In this document: in pieces, positions 1-7,243 of the stretch
Position numbering within the stretch: the stretch's first letter is position 1
How the letters are laid out: every line of letters starts with the position of its first letter
Assembly (NCBI GenBank): GCA_030149405.1
Contig: JASBRM010000100.1
Span: 1 to 12,206 of the forward strand
Length of the DNA stretch: 12,206 nt
Direction: 5' to 3'
DNA from: Neptuniibacter sp.
GTDB taxonomy: Bacteria > Pseudomonadota > Gammaproteobacteria > Pseudomonadales > Balneatricaceae
The notes under the pieces: model-generated
Told to the model about the DNA's origin: nothing
Database searches by the model: none
Seen by the model: only the letters and a program-made list of their open reading frames with translations
Translations under genes and position numbers: made by a program

Positions 1-1
1 C

Positions 2-1471
2 TATGTTAATAAAGTCTTTTGCGATATTTCAGGATATACCGAGGAAGAGTTATTAGGTAAAGCTCACAATATTGTTCGCCACCCAGATGTTCCACCAGCA
101 GCCTTTGGTAACTTATGGGACTCACTCAAAGACGATCAGGCCTGGCGGGGTATTGTTAAAAACCGCTGTAAAAACGGTGATCATTACTGGGTTGATGCTT
201 ATGTAACCCCCTTGTTCGAAAAAGGAGTTAAAGTTGGTTATCAGTCTGTGCGCTTTAAACCCAGTCAAGAACAAGTATCTAAAGCAGAAGTTATCTATGC
301 CGTTGCGAATGCAGGAAAAGCGGGTAAAGCATTAAAACTTAAATCAACCAGTAACCAGACTCTTCTCGGATTTGCCCTTGTCAGTATTCTGGCACTTATC
401 AGCAGTTGGTTTGCTGGTGCCCCTCTGGAAGTTCTGGGCATTATCGCACTTTCCCAAGCTCTGTTAGCAGGGGTGGTCCACCGCTTTATCAGCCCTGTTA
501 GAACACTGGCTGGGATAGCAAGGGCTCGTTACACCAACCCACTTGTTCAGCTTATGTACTGTTCAAGGCAAGATGAGCTCGGCGAAATCGACCTTGCCCT
601 GAAAATGAATGAAGCCCGTAATACCACAGTGCTGACTCGATTAGGTGATGTGAGCCAGACGATTGATGGCGCAATCAATACAACCGAAAGCGCTATAGCC
701 CGAACCAACCAGGGTATCAGCCAACAGGATAAAGAAAGCGACATGGTTGCGGCAGCTGTACATGAGATGGCATGCGCTGCTCAGGAAATTGCTCAAAATA
801 CCGGTGAAATGTCTGCTGCAGGTCAGGAGGCACTCAACACCTCTGAAGATGGCAGAACCGCATTGTACGACACGGTGCAGCATATTAATGAACTTTCTGC
901 AGAAGTAGTTAAGGCCTCTGAAGCCACACAAGAATTGAAGGCCTATACAGATAACATTGGCAATGTAGTAACAGTGATTAATGATATTGCCGAACAGACC
1001 AACCTTTTGGCCTTAAATGCAGCTATCGAGGCAGCTCGTGCTGGTGAAACTGGACGAGGTTTTGCCGTGGTTGCGGATGAAGTCCGAACTCTTGCTACCC
1101 GTACTCAAAACTCTACTCAGGAAATTGAGGCGTCAATTGAACGCGTTCAATCCGCAGTTGATAATACCGTAGTAATTATGGACCAGAGTCGTGATCATGC
1201 CGAGCAAAGTGTAGAGGTTGCAAATCGCGCAGATGAAGCATTTAAGCAGGTTCAAACCTCCATCGATAATATCTCAGAGCGCTGTATTCAGATTGCCAGC
1301 AGTTCTGAAGAGCAGTCCTCGGTTGTTGATGAAATCCAACAAAATGTTGTCTCCATTCGTGATCTCGCGCGGCAGAACAGCGAAGCTTCAGATGAAACAG
1401 CATCCGCCAGCCAGGAATTGCATGAACTGGTTAAACAACTGGATTCTATGGTCACCGCGTTTGACCGGTAA
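2..1471 (+). CDS. aer: Aer-type PAS/methyl-accepting receptor, 5' end outside window
   Basis: The open frame enters from the left edge (first complete codon at base 2) and ends with TAA, giving 489 visible residues; by comparison with E. coli Aer roughly 25-35 N-terminal residues are missing. The first ~100 visible residues are a PAS domain of the Aer class, with the signatures [11 protein letters not shown] and KNGDHYW that in E. coli Aer belong to the FAD-binding fold. A hydrophobic two-helix stretch follows at about residues 120-164 (bases 359-493), as in Aer, which is held in the membrane without a periplasmic sensor. The rest is the coiled-coil signalling domain, with the conserved hairpin tip ([19 protein letters not shown]) near bases 988-1044 that contacts CheA/CheW. 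It probably senses oxygen or redox state through FAD and directs swimming. No other chemotaxis gene is visible. The family call is firm; the aerotaxis role is inferred from the PAS signature. Confidence 0.92.
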   Translation, partial: YVNKVFCDISGYTEEELLGKAHNIVRHPDVPPAAFGNLWDSLKDDQAWRGIVKNRCKNGDHYWVDAYVTPLFEKGVKVGYQSVRFKPSQEQVSKAEVIYAVANAGKAGKALKLKSTSNQTLLGFALVSILALISSWFAGAPLEVLGIIALSQALLAGVVHRFISPVRTLAGIARARYTNPLVQLMYCSRQDELGEIDLALKMNEARNTTVLTRLGDVSQTIDGAINTTESAIARTNQGISQQDKESDMVAAAVHEMACAAQEIAQNTGEMSAAGQEALNTSEDGRTALYDTVQHINELSAEVVKASEATQELKAYTDNIGNVVTVINDIAEQTNLLALNAAIEAARAGETGRGFAVVADEVRTLATRTQNSTQEIEASIERVQSAVDNTVVIMDQSRDHAEQSVEVANRADEAFKQVQTSIDNISERCIQIASSSEEQSSVVDEIQQNVVSIRDLARQNSEASDETASASQELHELVKQLDSMVTAFDR

Positions 1472-1493
1472 TCATTTGTAAGTCCACGTTAAG

Positions 1494-1533
1494 AAACGGC
1501 CCGGTAGGCAACAGTGTTTACCGGGCCGTTTTG
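1494..1533 (+). terminator. Intrinsic terminator of the receptor gene
   Basis: A perfect 13-base-pair stem, AAACGGCCCGGTA (1494-1506) with TACCGGGCCGTTT (1519-1531), has a 12-base loop. It lies 22 bases after the receptor stop codon. The T-tract is short (TTTT, 1529-1532), but the stem is long and G+C-rich. Confidence 0.85.
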
Positions 1534-1558
1534 ACTTTATCGCTATATATTTCATAGT

Positions 1559-1607
1559 CCCTCCAGAACTATCTTCCTGCTTGTCAGTCAGACTGATAAC
1601 TGGAGGG
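1559..1607 (+). promoter_or_regulatory. Inverted repeat covering the ribosome binding site of the DUF1223 gene
   Basis: CCCTCCAG (1559-1566) is the exact reverse complement of CTGGAGGG (1600-1607), and the right arm contains the GGAGG Shine-Dalgarno (1602-1606). The stem can continue inward with TATC (1570-1573) against GATA (1595-1598). If the transcript includes the left arm, the ribosome binding site would be buried in a hairpin just before the ATG at 1614. It could instead be a DNA operator. A weak sigma-70-like pair, TTGACT (1531-1536) and CATAGT (1553-1558, 16-base spacer), would start transcription near 1565 and lose most of the left arm, so function depends on the real start site. Confidence 0.45.
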
Positions 1608-1613
1608 CCGAAA

Positions 1614-2333
1614 ATGAAATACCTAATTCTAATCAGCAGCCTGCTGTTAAGCACTCAGCAGCTTTACGCAAACCAAACCTTTTCTCACGAAGGGCCTCCC
1701 CCTCAATTGGTTGAGCTCTATACCTCTGAAGGTTGTTCCAGTTGCCCACCCGCAGATCGCTACATGAGTTCACTGATCAACGAGCCCGGGCTGTGGTCCA
1801 AAATTATCCCATTAGCGTTCCATGTGGATTATTGGGATTACATCGGATGGGAAGATCGTTTTGCTCAACCGACGTTTAAACAACGACAGTATGATTACCG
1901 TAAAAATGGTTTACTCAGAAGCGTTTATACCCCCGGCTGGATAGTTGACGGCAAAGAATGGAGAGGTTTTTTTCAGGGCCGGTCATTACCCACATCACCT
2001 AACCGATCAGGGCAGAAACTCATTGCCGAGTTAGATAATCAAGATCTTTCTATCAATTTTGATGCGATAGAATCCACAAAAGCTTTAACTGCTCACGTTG
2101 CTCTTATTGGTTTTGATCAACAAAGCAATGTTACCGCTGGGGAGAATCGCGGCAGAACCCTTTCACATCAGTTTATTGTCCTGGATAAACAACAACAGAC
2201 TAAAGCAGGTTCCCAGTGGCAATTTAAAATACCCAATTCAGATATTTCCAGAAGAACGGCCATCGCTATCTGGATAACACAATCCGATATGACCATCCTT
2301 CAAGCTACCGGCGGATGGATTGAAGCGAACTAG
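1614..2333 (+). CDS. Secreted DUF1223 thioredoxin-like protein
   Basis: This 239-residue protein matches the DUF1223 family, known mainly from proteobacteria and predicted to have a thioredoxin-like fold. Residues 1-19 form a Sec signal peptide (MKYLILISSLLLSTQQLYA, likely cut after Ala19), so the mature protein is periplasmic or secreted. The family core starts at LVELYTSEGCSSCPPADRYM, with a C41-x-x-C44 pair placed as in thioredoxins, followed by the WDYIGW segment near residues 81-86. I chose the ATG at 1614 because GGAGG (1602-1606) lies 7 bases upstream and the signal peptide begins there; an upstream TTG at 1581 has neither. The gene stands alone, between the receptor terminator and a convergent ilvIH operon. 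A redox or disulfide role is suggested by the CxxC but not demonstrated for the family. Confidence 0.85.
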   Translation: MKYLILISSLLLSTQQLYANQTFSHEGPPPQLVELYTSEGCSSCPPADRYMSSLINEPGLWSKIIPLAFHVDYWDYIGWEDRFAQPTFKQRQYDYRKNGLLRSVYTPGWIVDGKEWRGFFQGRSLPTSPNRSGQKLIAELDNQDLSINFDAIESTKALTAHVALIGFDQQSNVTAGENRGRTLSHQFIVLDKQQQTKAGSQWQFKIPNSDISRRTAIAIWITQSDMTILQATGGWIEAN

Positions 2334-2363
2334 TATTTACAGCCTTTTCGTTCTGACAGGCAC

Positions 2364-2400
2364 AAAAAAACCGCGCACTGTTGCCAGTCGCGGTTTTTTT
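2364..2400. terminator. Bidirectional terminator between the DUF1223 gene and ilvH
   Basis: Stem CCGCG (2371-2375), bulged C, ACTG (2377-2380), loop TTGC, then CAGT and CGCGG (2385-2393). It is flanked by seven A on the left and seven T on the right, so it can end transcription from both converging genes. Confidence 0.9.
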
Positions 2401-2416
2401 AATTCCTCAGATCAGC

Positions 2417-2911
2417 TTAAAGCGCCAGAATCTTCTCACCACGAGCGATACCGGAAACACCTGAACGGACAACTTCCATAATGTTAGAAGTACCCAGTGC
2501 TTCGATAAACGCATCCAGTTTTGAGCTTGAACCTACCAACTGAACTGTAAACGTATTTGGAGTCACATCGATGATAGTGCCACGGAAAATATCTGCAGTG
2601 CGTTTAATTTCCGCACGAACAGTTCCGTTGTTAGCCTTCATCTTGATCATCATCAGTTCACGCTCAAGGTGATCGCCTTCAGTCAGGTCTACAACCTTAA
2701 CTACGTCAATCAGCTTATTCAGTTGCTTAGTGATCTGCTCAACAACACGGTCATCACCAATGGTAGTAACTGTAAGACGAGACAAAGTTTCATCTTCCGT
2801 CGGTGCTACAGTCAGCGATTCAATGTTGAAGTTACGCTGCGAGAACAAACCTACAACTCGGGACAGAGCGCCCGGTTCGTTTTCCATCAAAACCGAAATA
2901 ATATGACGCAT
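2417..2911 (-). CDS. ilvH: Acetolactate synthase small (regulatory) subunit
   Basis: This 164-residue protein is almost the same length as E. coli IlvH. It is the regulatory subunit of acetohydroxyacid synthase, which activates the catalytic subunit and carries valine feedback inhibition. An N-terminal ACT domain (about residues 4-78) opens with MRHIISVLMENEPGALSRV; N11 and G14 in the NEPGAL loop correspond to positions that bind valine in E. coli IlvH. The C-terminal half (from about residue 85) is the IlvH-specific domain. The ATG at 2911 is preferred over a longer frame from 2941 because it matches the family start and GGAG lies just upstream inside the ilvI 3' end. Only 2 bases separate the ilvI stop from this start, so translation is probably coupled. 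The operon terminator follows directly; ilvC is not adjacent. Confidence 0.97.
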   Translation of the reverse strand: MRHIISVLMENEPGALSRVVGLFSQRNFNIESLTVAPTEDETLSRLTVTTIGDDRVVEQITKQLNKLIDVVKVVDLTEGDHLERELMMIKMKANNGTVRAEIKRTADIFRGTIIDVTPNTFTVQLVGSSSKLDAFIEALGTSNIMEVVRSGVSGIARGEKILAL

Positions 2912-2913
2912 GA

Positions 2914-4635
2914 TTATGTTCTCTCCGTTTTGCTCAACCACATATCGCGCATAGAACCACGTGGTACCTGCATTGGGTAAACGTGTTCAAACGGATCAAC
3001 TGCGATATCCATGAATACCATACGATCTTTCATCGCAAAGGCTTCACGCATAGCACCTTCAAGGTCTTCATAGCGCTCAACTTTAATACCAACGTGACCG
3101 TAAGATTCAACCAGTGCCATAAAGTCAGGCAGTGACTTCATGTAAGACTGAGAGTGACGTGATTCATAGTTCATATCCTGCCACTGACGTACCATACCCA
3201 GAGACTGGTTGTTCAGGCAGATAACCTTAACCGGAATATCGTACTGGCTGATGGTAGACAGTTCCTGAATATTCATCTGGATACTGCCTTCACCTGTAAC
3301 ACATACCACTTCTTCTTCCGGGAAGTTCAGCTTAACGCCCATAGCAGCAGGAAGACCAAAGCCCATGGTGCCCAGACCACCGGAGTTGATCCAACGGTTT
3401 GGTTTGTTGAACTTGTAGTACTGAGCTGCAAACATCTGGTGCTGACCTACATCTGAACATACGTAAGCATCGCCATTTGTCACTTTGCTCAGCATCTCAA
3501 TAACGTGCTGAGGCTTCATCAGCTCTGTATCGTCAGTTTTATAACGACCACCGTGACGAGCACGCCACTCATCGATCTGTTCCCACCATGCTTTCAGGCT
3601 ATCGGCACAAGGTTCTTTCTTAGAAGACTGAACCTGTTCCAGCATCTCTTTCAATACTGCCTGCGCAGGACCTACGATAGGTACATCTGCTTTTATGGTT
3701 TTTGAGATAGACGCAGGGTCAATATCAACATGAACGATTTTAGCCGTTGGGCAGAACTTATCTGTTCCGTTAGTAACACGATCATCAAAACGTGCGCCAA
3801 CAGCAAGGATCAAATCACTGTGGTGCATCGCCATATTAGCTTCATAGCTACCGTGCATACCCAACATACCGATGAACTGTTTATCTGTACCTGGATAACC
3901 ACCAAGACCCATCAGGGTGTTAGTAACCGGGTAACCCAGTTCTTGCGCCAGTTCAGTCAGCTGTTCGCTCGCTTCACCCATAATGACACCACCACCGGTG
4001 TAAATTACAGGGCGTTTAGCCGCCAACAGCATATCAACCGCTTTTTTGATCTGACCTGTATGGCCTTTCAAAATCGGGTTGTAAGAACGCATTTTTACGC
4101 TCTTAGGATATTCGTATTCATAGCGTTCTGTTGGCGTAGTCATATCCTTAGGGATATCGACAACTACCGGACCTGGACGGCCGCTTTCAGCAATATGGAA
4201 CGCTTTTTTAATGATCGATGGGATCTCTTCTGGGCTCTGAACACTAAAACTGTGTTTAACAACCGGACGAGAGATACCGATCATATCGGTTTCCTGGAAC
4301 GCATCTTCACCAATCAGGTGTGACATAACCTGACCCGTGATTACGACCATAGGGATAGAATCCATGTATGCAGTAGCAATACCTGTTACGGCATTGGTTG
4401 CACCCGGACCAGAAGTAACCAGTGCTACACCCGCTTTACCGGTAGCACGAGCATAAGCATCTGCCATATGCGTGGCAGCTTGTTCGTGACGGACCAGAAT
4501 GTGTTCGACATCGTCCTGGGTAAAAATTGCATCATAGACATGAAGCAATGCACCACCAGGATAACCGTATATGTATTTAACGCCTTCATCACGAAGCGCG
4601 CGAACAACCATTTCTGCGCCTGAAAGTAATTCCAC
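2914..4635 (-). CDS. ilvI: Acetolactate synthase large (catalytic) subunit
   Basis: This 573-residue catalytic subunit of acetohydroxyacid synthase condenses two pyruvate to acetolactate (valine/leucine path), or pyruvate with 2-oxobutyrate (isoleucine path), using thiamine diphosphate, Mg and FAD. The N-terminal TPP domain carries the catalytic glutamate in LVRHEQAA (E51). The central domain has ARFDDRVT near residues 291-298. The C-terminal TPP/Mg motif runs from GEGS (448-451) to N476, and LGMVRQWQ follows. The start is a GTG at 4635: AGAGGG (4644-4649) lies 8 bases upstream, and [12 protein letters not shown] then aligns with E. coli [16 protein letters not shown] three codons upstream (4644) overlaps that Shine-Dalgarno and is less likely. 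It is the first gene of an ilvIH operon behind a long structured leader. Confidence 0.96.
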   Translation of the reverse strand: MELLSGAEMVVRALRDEGVKYIYGYPGGALLHVYDAIFTQDDVEHILVRHEQAATHMADAYARATGKAGVALVTSGPGATNAVTGIATAYMDSIPMVVITGQVMSHLIGEDAFQETDMIGISRPVVKHSFSVQSPEEIPSIIKKAFHIAESGRPGPVVVDIPKDMTTPTERYEYEYPKSVKMRSYNPILKGHTGQIKKAVDMLLAAKRPVIYTGGGVIMGEASEQLTELAQELGYPVTNTLMGLGGYPGTDKQFIGMLGMHGSYEANMAMHHSDLILAVGARFDDRVTNGTDKFCPTAKIVHVDIDPASISKTIKADVPIVGPAQAVLKEMLEQVQSSKKEPCADSLKAWWEQIDEWRARHGGRYKTDDTELMKPQHVIEMLSKVTNGDAYVCSDVGQHQMFAAQYYKFNKPNRWINSGGLGTMGFGLPAAMGVKLNFPEEEVVCVTGEGSIQMNIQELSTISQYDIPVKVICLNNQSLGMVRQWQDMNYESRHSQSYMKSLPDFMALVESYGHVGIKVERYEDLEGAMREAFAMKDRMVFMDIAVDPFEHVYPMQVPRGSMRDMWLSKTERT

Positions 4636-4643
4636 TTTGTTCA

Positions 4644-4676
4644 CCCTCTAACGACGTCAGTGTCTCGTTACTGACG
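4644..4676 (-). promoter_or_regulatory. Two mutually exclusive hairpins abutting the ilvI ribosome binding site
   Basis: Interleaved inverted repeats lie directly before the ilvI Shine-Dalgarno. Reading the minus strand, CGTCAGT (4676-4670) can pair with ACTGACG (4661-4655), or TAACGA (4670-4665) can pair with TCGTTA (4654-4649). The second right arm overlaps the first base of AGAGGG (4649-4644). The two stems share a base and interlock with no linker, so they cannot form together. This could tune ilvI translation; regulation is inferred only. Confidence 0.4.
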
Positions 4677-4828
4677 GAATTAACAGTTTTTGTTTCTGTA
4701 ACGTTTTGAACGTGCCTGTACCAGACAAAATTGTTGTATCTCTAGCGGTCTCACTCTGAACCATTCCAGGGGTAGAGCTGCAGGTTCACGTTCGGGTGTT
4801 TGCCGGTGTTGAGGATCGCCCAACCGAC

Positions 4829-4898
4829 AGACCTTTGAGAAACAACCCTCAGAAAGTTGTTTCCCTGAGCTTCGGGATTACCTACACACTCAAGGTCT
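4829..4898 (-). ncRNA. Candidate structured leader RNA of ilvIH (three-way junction)
   Basis: On the minus strand three helices nest exactly. P1 is AGACCTTGAG (4898-4889) with CTCAAAGGTCT (4839-4829), containing one bulged A. P2 is TCCC (4877-4874) with GGGA (4865-4862). P3 is AACAAC (4861-4856) with GTTGTT (4846-4841). P2 and P3 abut without a gap, and one base separates P3 from P1. The P2 loop contains CTCA and the P3 loop contains TGAG, which could kiss. A further stem TGAACC (4788-4783)/GGTTCA (4762-4757) lies downstream. It sits in the 5' region of ilvIH, so a cis-acting leader is the likeliest reading; the same pairs would also fold in a plus-strand RNA. I do not recognise it as a known family. 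Confidence 0.45.
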
Positions 4899-4962
4899 CA
4901 AAAAATTCGAGGCGGCTATTCTCGCATAGCATCAAAATCGCTTCAATAAAAATGCATGAACT

Positions 4963-4968
4963 ATTGTA
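4963..4968 (-). promoter_or_regulatory. Possible -10 element for ilvIH
   Basis: TACAAT on the minus strand matches TATAAT at 5 of 6 bases and would give a leader of about 320 bases containing all the structures listed here. No good -35 lies at the right distance, so an activator may be needed, or the promoter may be elsewhere in the 4645-5055 gap. Confidence 0.25.
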
Positions 4969-4987
4969 GATTTAGGCAATGCAGCTA

Positions 4988-5015
4988 TTCAGAAACTGTA
5001 AATTCGGGTTATAGT
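4988..5015 (+). promoter_or_regulatory. Probable sigma-70 promoter of the small gene at 5056
   Basis: TTCAGA (4988-4993) and TATAGT (5010-5015) are separated by 16 bases; the -10 matches consensus at 5 of 6. Transcription would start near 5022, leaving about 34 bases before the ATG. Confidence 0.45.
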
Positions 5016-5055
5016 TTTCCTATATGCACTCAGAGTACGGTTAAGGAGAAGTCCC

Positions 5056-5322
5056 ATGAGTATCACTGAGATCAAAAATAAAGAGCGAGTGATCAACGAA
5101 CTGATGTCATTTATCAGAAAAGTATTGGTCGAGCCGGAAATCAGCAAAATCGCAACCGACATAGCCAGAGAACACCTTAATGATGAAAATGCCCGTGTTG
5201 TGATTGCGGAAGCATTATCCGCAGCTACAAATATAAAGATACCTCTGGAGCACAGTGAAGCCGATGAACTTTTCCTCGATGTACTGATTGATGTCATCAA
5301 AGATGAGCAGGCGCTCTACTAA
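5056..5322 (+). CDS. Small conserved-looking protein of unknown function
   Basis: An 88-residue protein starts with ATG and has a strong AAGGAG (5043-5048) 7 bases upstream, so it is very likely translated. I do not recognise the family. The sequence is acidic, rich in Ile, Glu, Asp and Ala, and looks largely helical, with no signal peptide, membrane segment, cysteine or obvious catalytic motif, so a small cytoplasmic protein is most likely. The C-terminal part (DELFLDVLIDVIKDEQALY) is an amphipathic-looking acidic helix. It is divergent from ilvIH and convergent with the response regulator, and has its own promoter and terminator, so it is probably a single-gene unit. No function can be assigned. 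Confidence 0.8.
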   Translation: MSITEIKNKERVINELMSFIRKVLVEPEISKIATDIAREHLNDENARVVIAEALSAATNIKIPLEHSEADELFLDVLIDVIKDEQALY

Positions 5323-5350
5323 ATCATCGCCCTAAGAAAGGAATAAGAAG

Positions 5351-5378
5351 AAGGCCGCAATGCGGCCTTTATTTTTTC
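5351..5378. terminator. Terminator between the 5056 gene and the response regulator
   Basis: Perfect 8-base-pair stem AAGGCCGC (5351-5358)/GCGGCCTT (5362-5369) with a 3-base loop, followed on the plus strand by a T-rich run (TTTATTTTTTCTT). The right arm overlaps the last base of the convergent response regulator stop codon. The minus-strand side has CTTCTTCTTATT, so it may work in both directions. Confidence 0.85.
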
Positions 5379-6154
5379 TTACTAAGACTGGCTATAAATC
5401 CGGTGAGAACTTCCAACTTATCCGGGTCATTATCGACAAACTGCACATCAACCGTAATAAACGTAGTTTCAGTGGTACGTTCATTTGCTGATAACGCCGC
5501 AACGAAACCGTTCATCTGTGCCACACTTTTTCCCGAGCTCTGCTCAATATCCATAACGCACTGTTCCAGTAGCGTTGGGATTCCGTCTTCACGTTTTACT
5601 GCAATCTGTGCGTGCTGAAGAGTAATTTCTTTGATTGCACATTTGAAAACACCTGCACCCACTCGTAATTGCGCCAAACCTTTTGGTTTTTTCGGTGCTT
5701 TGTTTTGTGCTGCAGCTGACTTACCTGAAGCCAGCATTTGAGCAGCTTTACGGCGGGATTCAGCACTGGCTTCTAGACGCTTACCGGCATACTTTTTAAC
5801 CTTTTCAACCAAAGCAGTATCTTCAAAAGGTTTTCCCATGTAATCATTTACACCAGCCTGAATCGCCTGGAGTACATAATCACGTTCGCCACGACTGGTT
5901 ACCATGACAAAAGGAATATCTGCATAAGCAGGCTGCTGCCTTGCCCACTGTAAAACTTCTAAACCAGACATACCCGGCATTTCCCAGTCACACAAGATCA
6001 GGTCATATTGGGTTTTGCCCATGAGGTCACGACCAATTGAACCATCTTCTGCTGCATCAACCTGATAATCCGGAAAATGATCTTTGACGATCCTTGTTAC
6101 ATGATCACGGATAAACCTCGCATCATCCACAATCAGAATTTTAAGCTCGCTCAT
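5369..6154 (-). CDS. Response regulator with PilZ-like C-terminal domain
   Basis: A 261-residue protein. Residues 4-125 are a complete CheY-like receiver: acidic pair D10/D11, phosphoacceptor D56 (LILCDWEMPGMSG), switch residue T86 and K108 in MGKPF. A basic, Ala/Lys-rich linker follows (about 130-165). The last ~95 residues (from about LAQLRVGAGVF) resemble a PilZ fold in spacing, but the c-di-GMP-binding RxxxR and [DN]xSxxG motifs are not recognisable, so a degenerate or different domain is possible. There is no DNA-binding domain, so output is probably through protein or ligand contact. ATG at 6154 is chosen because AGGTGG (6160-6165) is 5 bases upstream; a GTG at 6163 overlaps that site. 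No kinase gene is adjacent. The lipoprotein gene lies 99 bases upstream on the same strand. Confidence 0.85.
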   Translation of the reverse strand: MSELKILIVDDARFIRDHVTRIVKDHFPDYQVDAAEDGSIGRDLMGKTQYDLILCDWEMPGMSGLEVLQWARQQPAYADIPFVMVTSRGERDYVLQAIQAGVNDYMGKPFEDTALVEKVKKYAGKRLEASAESRRKAAQMLASGKSAAAQNKAPKKPKGLAQLRVGAGVFKCAIKEITLQHAQIAVKREDGIPTLLEQCVMDIEQSSGKSVAQMNGFVAALSANERTTETTFITVDVQFVDNDPDKLEVLTGFIASLSKKK

Positions 6155-6226
6155 TACTGCCACCTATTGAAGAACTGTACCGGATCAAACTCGTTTACTG
6201 ATGAACTTTAATCTAACAGCATAAAC

Positions 6227-6239
6227 AGATCATTGATCT
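6227..6239. repeat. 13-base palindrome between lipoprotein and response regulator genes
   Basis: AGATCA (6227-6232), T, TGATCT (6234-6239). It is centred about 80 bases upstream of the response regulator start, a position compatible with an operator, but there is no further evidence of function. Confidence 0.3.
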
Positions 6240-6253
6240 CAATCCAGACCATA

Positions 6254-6940
6254 CTAGTGTTTATAGATAACCGGCACACTCAAATACGGGAACTGCTGCT
6301 TGAGAGACTGAACCACCTGCTGCAATTCACTAAACTGCCTAAACACAAGGATAGTATCTTTCTCCTCATAGTAGGGACCTAATACTGTTGGCAATCCCGT
6401 TCCTACTCTGAAAATATTTTTGTTCGTCATGCCTGTGCACTCAAAATACCCAGGCTTGTCAGGGAAGTTCCAACGCTGCCCGTTATAAACAGGCAGGCCT
6501 TCAGACTGAGTGACCAAACATAACTTTAGCCTTTTCAATACCAGAGCATAAGCCACTCCAACCTGTTTGTTCTCAATCAGAAATGCATTAGCAATTGCCT
6601 GGCGACCAATGCCAGTAGTGATATATCCCCAATGCGATCCAGCTTTAGCTTTAAAGGCAAAAACTGTTTTGTTCGGGTCAGATTCTTCGATCTGATGCGA
6701 ATATACATACTCATGCAGTAACTGTGGGCCATTCAATAACTGATAGAAATTCTCTCCACCAAGGTTATTACTCAGTGGTAGCACATACCCCAGATACAAG
6801 TCTGTATTCGATCCTTCCAGCAACTCAATAGCAAGAGGTTCAACCCTATCCACAAAGGGCTTCGGCACGGGTGCAATTTGAGGTGATTGAGATGCACAGC
6901 CTCCTAACACAACCAACAAGAAAACAATGGCAATTCTCAC
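6254..6940 (-). CDS. Outer-membrane lipoprotein of unknown function
   Basis: A 228-residue protein with a short lipoprotein signal: MRIAIVFLLVVLGG then C15 (lipobox LGGC), followed by Ala-Ser, so without an Asp at +2 sorting to the outer membrane is expected. The GTG at 6940 is chosen because GGAG (6947-6950) sits 6 bases upstream. A GTG six codons earlier (6958) adds MKLELS but has no ribosome binding site. The mature part contains three further cysteines (one in KLCLV, one in FECTG) at most loosely placed, aromatic-rich segments (HWGYITTGIGRQ; NFPDKPGYFECTG) and no enzyme motif I recognise. It precedes the response regulator gene on the same strand, but the 99-base gap makes co-transcription uncertain. 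Function unknown. Confidence 0.78.
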   Translation of the reverse strand: MRIAIVFLLVVLGGCASQSPQIAPVPKPFVDRVEPLAIELLEGSNTDLYLGYVLPLSNNLGGENFYQLLNGPQLLHEYVYSHQIEESDPNKTVFAFKAKAGSHWGYITTGIGRQAIANAFLIENKQVGVAYALVLKRLKLCLVTQSEGLPVYNGQRWNFPDKPGYFECTGMTNKNIFRVGTGLPTVLGPYYEEKDTILVFRQFSELQQVVQSLKQQFPYLSVPVIYKH

Positions 6941-6984
6941 ACTCAGCTCCAATTTCACGCATTAGATTTCCTAAAAGAATAGCG

Positions 6985-7243
6985 TCTCTTTCAGATCAGA
7001 TAAACAAAAAAACGCAATCGGTTTACAGCGATTTATTAATATTTTTTGAACTATCAATAACCATATTTTGAATAATCAAATAATTTTATTGATTACGAAA
7101 AACCTCTTAAAAATTACAATGGATTTTATTTAAAAACCCTTTATTTACAACAACTTAAAATCATATATTTGTTTGTATTTTATCGTGATTAGATTTAAAA
7201 TCATCTTATAGAAATTTTGATTAATCTAAATTGGATTATTACT
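6985..7243. other. Very A+T-rich intergenic region with repeats
   Basis: Bases 7021-7240 contain 41 G/C in 220 positions (19%), far below the flanking genes. It holds an inverted repeat ATCAATAA (7053-7060)/TTATTGAT (7086-7093) and a 10-base direct repeat TTAAAATCAT at 7155-7164 and 7195-7204, exactly 40 bases apart. There is also a palindrome GATTT-A-AAATC (7192-7202) and a TTAGATT (7189-7195)/AATCTAA (7223-7229) pair. A weak sigma-70-like pair, TTGTAT (7173-7178) and TAAAAT (7196-7201) with a 17-base spacer, could serve the gene at 7244. Such regions are often bound by H-NS/MvaT-type proteins or repressors. Confidence 0.5.

Noticed and set aside
1581..1613. Upstream TTG start for the DUF1223 protein
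   Set aside because: It would add 11 residues before a perfect signal peptide and place the good GGAGG inside the coding region.
3276..3301. GEGS instead of GDGS in the IlvI thiamine diphosphate motif
   Set aside because: The Glu variant GEGSIQMN is, as far as I recall, normal in Pseudomonas-like IlvI proteins, so it is not evidence of inactivity.
3730..4323. Long plus-strand open frame (197 codons) opposite ilvI
   Set aside because: It lies wholly antisense to a clear ilvI, has no plausible ribosome binding site and encodes no recognisable protein; it is a by-product of ilvI codon use.
4644..4676. H-type pseudoknot at the ilvI ribosome binding site
   Set aside because: The arms are in pseudoknot order, but no bases remain between the first and second right arms to span a 7-base-pair stem, so the stems are better read as alternatives.
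4755..4897. Open minus-strand frame of about 46 codons across the ilvI leader, ending at TGA
   Set aside because: It has no ATG, GTG or TTG start codon in frame and overlaps the paired RNA region; treated as chance.
4740..4900. 6S RNA or other known housekeeping RNA in the ilvI upstream region
   Set aside because: Neither strand shows the 6S closing stem and central bubble, nor the signal recognition particle RNA, tmRNA or RNase P core motifs.
4882..4932. Possible 16-residue leader peptide before the ilvI junction (minus strand, ATG at 4932)
   Set aside because: There is no Shine-Dalgarno and no run of Ile/Val/Leu codons, so classical attenuation is not supported.
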